A DNA stretch of 64,000 bases from Synechocystis sp. LKSZ1 (GTDB taxonomy: Bacteria > Cyanobacteriota > Cyanobacteriia > Cyanobacteriales > Microcystaceae), in assembly GCF_040436315.1 (NCBI RefSeq), contig NZ_AP031572.1, positions 124,001-188,000 on the forward strand, given 5' to 3'. A program made the translations under genes and the position numbers. The notes beneath the pieces are model-generated. The model worked only from the letters and a program-made list of their open reading frames with translations, had not been told where the DNA came from and searched no databases. The first letter of the stretch is position 1. Each line of letters opens with the position of its first letter. Of the stretch, positions 61,771 through 64,000 are shown one piece after another.

Positions 61771-63999
61771 CTAGACCAAGGGAATATTATTCACCAAGGC
61801 ATTCAGACCAGAATTCACCTGGATTTGGGTGCTAACCGCCAGTCCAAAGGGATCAAGCCATTGCCGGCTAAAGGGTTCATTGCGAGCCCCTTGATTGGCC
61901 GCCAACTCTTCGGGGGTGTCAATGGAGCTAGTAAATAGGCCAGCGCTGGCAATTTTGTTATTCAGCTGGTTGACATCGTCATTTTTGGCGTTGAGAGCAA
62001 TCTGCAGGGCCAGTTCCGGTCGGGTGAGGTTGCCATTGGCTAACTGTTCCGCCCAGAAGGCCTTGCCCCCCGCTTCTGGAGTCCGATTGAAGGTCGCATT
62101 GTAAATGAAGTCAATCACTTCCCCGTCGGTTTTTCCAGCGTAGAGACGATTGGCCTCTTCGGAATTGCCAAAGGAGTTAACAAAATTGTTGTAGGTAGCC
62201 GCCTCATTACCCGTGAGAAAGTCGCCATTGACGGGAGCGTAGCTAAAGTTACTCTGGATCAGAATATTATTCCAGAAGTTTAGGCCCTGGACATCGCCGG
62301 GACGGCCATAGTAGGCAATATAGGCCACCTGAGCATTCGTGCTAATCGAGATAAACTCGGGTTGGTTATTGAGAGTGATAGAAGCCTGGGCTGGATTCGT
62401 GGCATAAACCGTGCCATCAAAACCATTCCAACTAAAGCTTGTCGTTCCCACAAAGTTGGGGCTGGGGGCAAAGGTCAGGGTTTCTACTGCCGCAGACGTA
62501 ATTTCCTGGCCCACCGCAACATTAGTATCACCGAGGCGCAGAGTGCCATTGTTTGGCAGGCTTACAATTTTGACCTTGGTTAGAGGGTTGCCATCAACGT
62601 CCGTAAAACCTGCGGTAAAGTTGGCCAGGCTGAAGGGAATCAGACTATCTTCGTTCCCTGTAATTGCCACGTTGACCACCGTTGGGGGAGTGTTGACGGC
62701 GGCAGGGCCAGGAACGGCAATATCATAGAGGGTTGAGGTGCCACTGACTTCATTGGCCACTACCAGCATAGGCTTGCCGGTTGGACTCTCGACGGCGGGA
62801 ACAAAAATCAGGCCTTCTGGCCCCAGGTCTCCGGCCTGCGAGGTATTAGTCGCGGTATTAAAGTCACGGTTATTGATGTACTGGAGGAATTGAGGAGTCA
62901 CTGGATTAGTGACATCGTAAACCATCACTCCACCAATCCGCTCTAGGCCAATAAAGGCGTAGGTACGGTCATTGATTTTGCCCAGGACGACGCCCTCCGG
63001 CTCAGGGCCTTTGTTGTCACTACGGTCATCAAGGGTATTGTTGGTATTGCTCGCATTAAAGTTAGCGGGAAAATTAGCCGCCGTAATGAGTTCTAAGTCA
63101 TCTCCGCTGTCAAAGACAAGATTACCATTGGCATCCCAGATTGAAAAAGAGCGAGAACCGAACATGACGATTTGATCAAAATCGCCGTCTCCATCCGTAT
63201 CCCCGGATTTGTTCGTCACGGTTAAGCGACCAAGGTTTTGATTGAGCTTGAGTTCTGCTGCATTAGGAAAAACCGTCGGGTCAAGCACGTAACTACTGCT
63301 ACCCACCCGCACTTCTTCGTTGAAAATACCGCCTTCATTAACCCCAGGAATGATGCCGTTGGCCGTTGGCCGAATCCGAGCATCTCCTTCGTTGGCTGTA
63401 ATGTAATAAACCTGACCATTGACGCTATAACTGGCGATACCATCGGGTTGATACATGCCAAAAACCGGCCAATTCAGCAAATTAATGGCCCCCGTACTGC
63501 CTGCCAGGGGGAAGTTAACATCCCGGTCACTAGGGTCGAAAGTATTGCCAAACTGATTAAAGTCCTTTAAACCCAAGGGTTTGATGTTGGTAATTGTACC
63601 GGTTGCAAGATTGAGAAAAGCAAGGGCATTATTTTCTTGCAGGGTAATAGTTGCAGTTAAACCATCCGGCGATACCGCAATATATTCCGGTTCCAGGTCT
63701 TGGGCAACTGTAGCATTGGGGCCAATAATCCGAACACCTGCGGCTTGCAGGGCTGCTTTTTGGTCGTTGAAGGCCGTGAAACCTGCCGTGGTGACCTGGG
63801 CATTATTGACGCCATTACTCAGGTTAATAATACTAACCGAGCCTTCCGGGTCAATGGTGTAGGCTTCATTCGGTTCCCCTTCGTTCGCCGTCAAGACCTT
63901 CTTACCATCCGGTGTGAAGGTTAGCATATCGGGCAGGGCCCCGACGGTGACGTTTTTGAGGGGCAGTTGAAAATCCAGGCTACTGGCCTGGTAAAACAC
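61771..63999 (-). CDS. Choice-of-anchor/LVIVD-type secreted protein with DUF4214, partial
   Basis: 742 residues in the window; the N-terminus lies beyond the right edge. First part (about 1-435) is a beta-propeller-like choice-of-anchor I domain: GALPDMLTFTPDGKKVLTAN, SVSIINLSNGVNNAQV, GIASYSVNGQVYYITANEGD. Then a cadherin/Ig-like domain (TPPTVVNVAITGNEDSLIPF) and a C-terminal DUF4214 module (AQVAYIAYYGRPGDVQGLNF, YNATFNRTPEAGGKAFWAEQ). DUF4214 is common at the ends of large cyanobacterial surface or exported proteins. Likely a secreted calcium-binding type protein or an extracellular esterase relative. Confidence 0.82.
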   Translation of the reverse strand: MFYQASSLDFQLPLKNVTVGALPDMLTFTPDGKKVLTANEGEPNEAYTIDPEGSVSIINLSNGVNNAQVTTAGFTAFNDQKAALQAAGVRIIGPNATVAQDLEPEYIAVSPDGLTATITLQENNALAFLNLATGTITNIKPLGLKDFNQFGNTFDPSDRDVNFPLAGSTGAINLLNWPVFGMYQPDGIASYSVNGQVYYITANEGDARIRPTANGIIPGVNEGGIFNEEVRVGSSSYVLDPTVFPNAAELKLNQNLGRLTVTNKSGDTDGDGDFDQIVMFGSRSFSIWDANGNLVFDSGDDLELITAANFPANFNASNTNNTLDDRSDNKGPEPEGVVLGKINDRTYAFIGLERIGGVMVYDVTNPVTPQFLQYINNRDFNTATNTSQAGDLGPEGLIFVPAVESPTGKPMLVVANEVSGTSTLYDIAVPGPAAVNTPPTVVNVAITGNEDSLIPFSLANFTAGFTDVDGNPLTKVKIVSLPNNGTLRLGDTNVAVGQEITSAAVETLTFAPSPNFVGTTSFSWNGFDGTVYATNPAQASITLNNQPEFISISTNAQVAYIAYYGRPGDVQGLNFWNNILIQSNFSYAPVNGDFLTGNEAATYNNFVNSFGNSEEANRLYAGKTDGEVIDFIYNATFNRTPEAGGKAFWAEQLANGNLTRPELALQIALNAKNDDVNQLNNKIASAGLFTSSIDTPEELAANQGARNEPFSRQWLDPFGLAVSTQIQVNSGLNALVNNIPLV

Positions 64000-64000
64000 C

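Noticed and set aside
1-64000. CRISPR arrays, tRNA, rRNA
   Set aside because: No regularly spaced direct repeats, no tRNA cloverleaf or TTC-arm pattern, and no rRNA-like sequence noticed on reading; not computed with a covariance model.

Overview
The window looks like chromosomal DNA of a unicellular or colonial cyanobacterium. The HIP1 octamer GCGATCGC is frequent. Housekeeping genes at the right end (smc, a YqeG-type phosphatase, a NifS/IscS-like cysteine desulfurase) and a HEAT-repeat phycobiliprotein-lyase-like gene fit that group. No rRNA, tRNA or CRISPR array was seen. I cannot name the species.

Layout. 1-7 kb: an IS701-type end cutting into a coiled-coil gene, two minus-strand toxin-antitoxin pairs (UPF0175/DUF3368, the latter frameshifted, and VapBC), a transglutaminase-like gene, a glutaminase gene decapitated by a pilin-derived segment, IS debris, a small membrane protein and a HEAT-repeat gene. 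7-10 kb: two hypothetical genes around a truncated pilin copy and a striking adenine-poor repeat. 10-25 kb: nested IS630 and IS4 elements, secreted proteins, a Ser/Thr kinase fused to a formylglycine-enzyme-like domain whose C-terminus has the codon pattern of a diversity-generating-retroelement variable region, a VapC-type toxin pair, and a flotillin-NfeD operon whose flotillin gene is split by an IS4 copy with a 9-bp target duplication.

25-32 kb: hydrolase, orphan genes with attC-like hairpins (integron-cassette remnants), another IS630-type element, a SnoaL/cupin/monooxygenase/glyoxalase block facing a MarR regulator, and a serine resolvase. 32-37 kb: TetR-EmrA-EmrB efflux operon with a clear palindromic operator. 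37-41 kb: operon of a P-loop GTPase, a short linker protein and a WD40 protein followed by a DUF433/DUF5615 toxin-antitoxin pair; this is the best protein-level candidate for an undescribed system. 41-47 kb: second adenine-poor repeat, TauE exporter with a divergent MerR regulator over a SoxR-box-like palindrome, a pseudopilin/secreted-protein operon cut by an IS256 element. 47-64 kb: SelO, a glycosyltransferase broken by an amber codon, M48 protease, large UvrD-type helicase with a nuclease-like insert, cysteine desulfurase, yqeG, smc, and a DUF4214-containing secreted protein running off the right edge.

Two themes stand out. First, heavy decay: many genes are truncated, frameshifted or interrupted by insertion sequences, several of them recently. 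Second, a family of dispersed segments that combine a pseudopilin gene with a downstream GC-rich RNA-like element ending in a Rho-independent terminator; about 240 nt of that element contain almost no adenine on one strand. I do not recognise this element.
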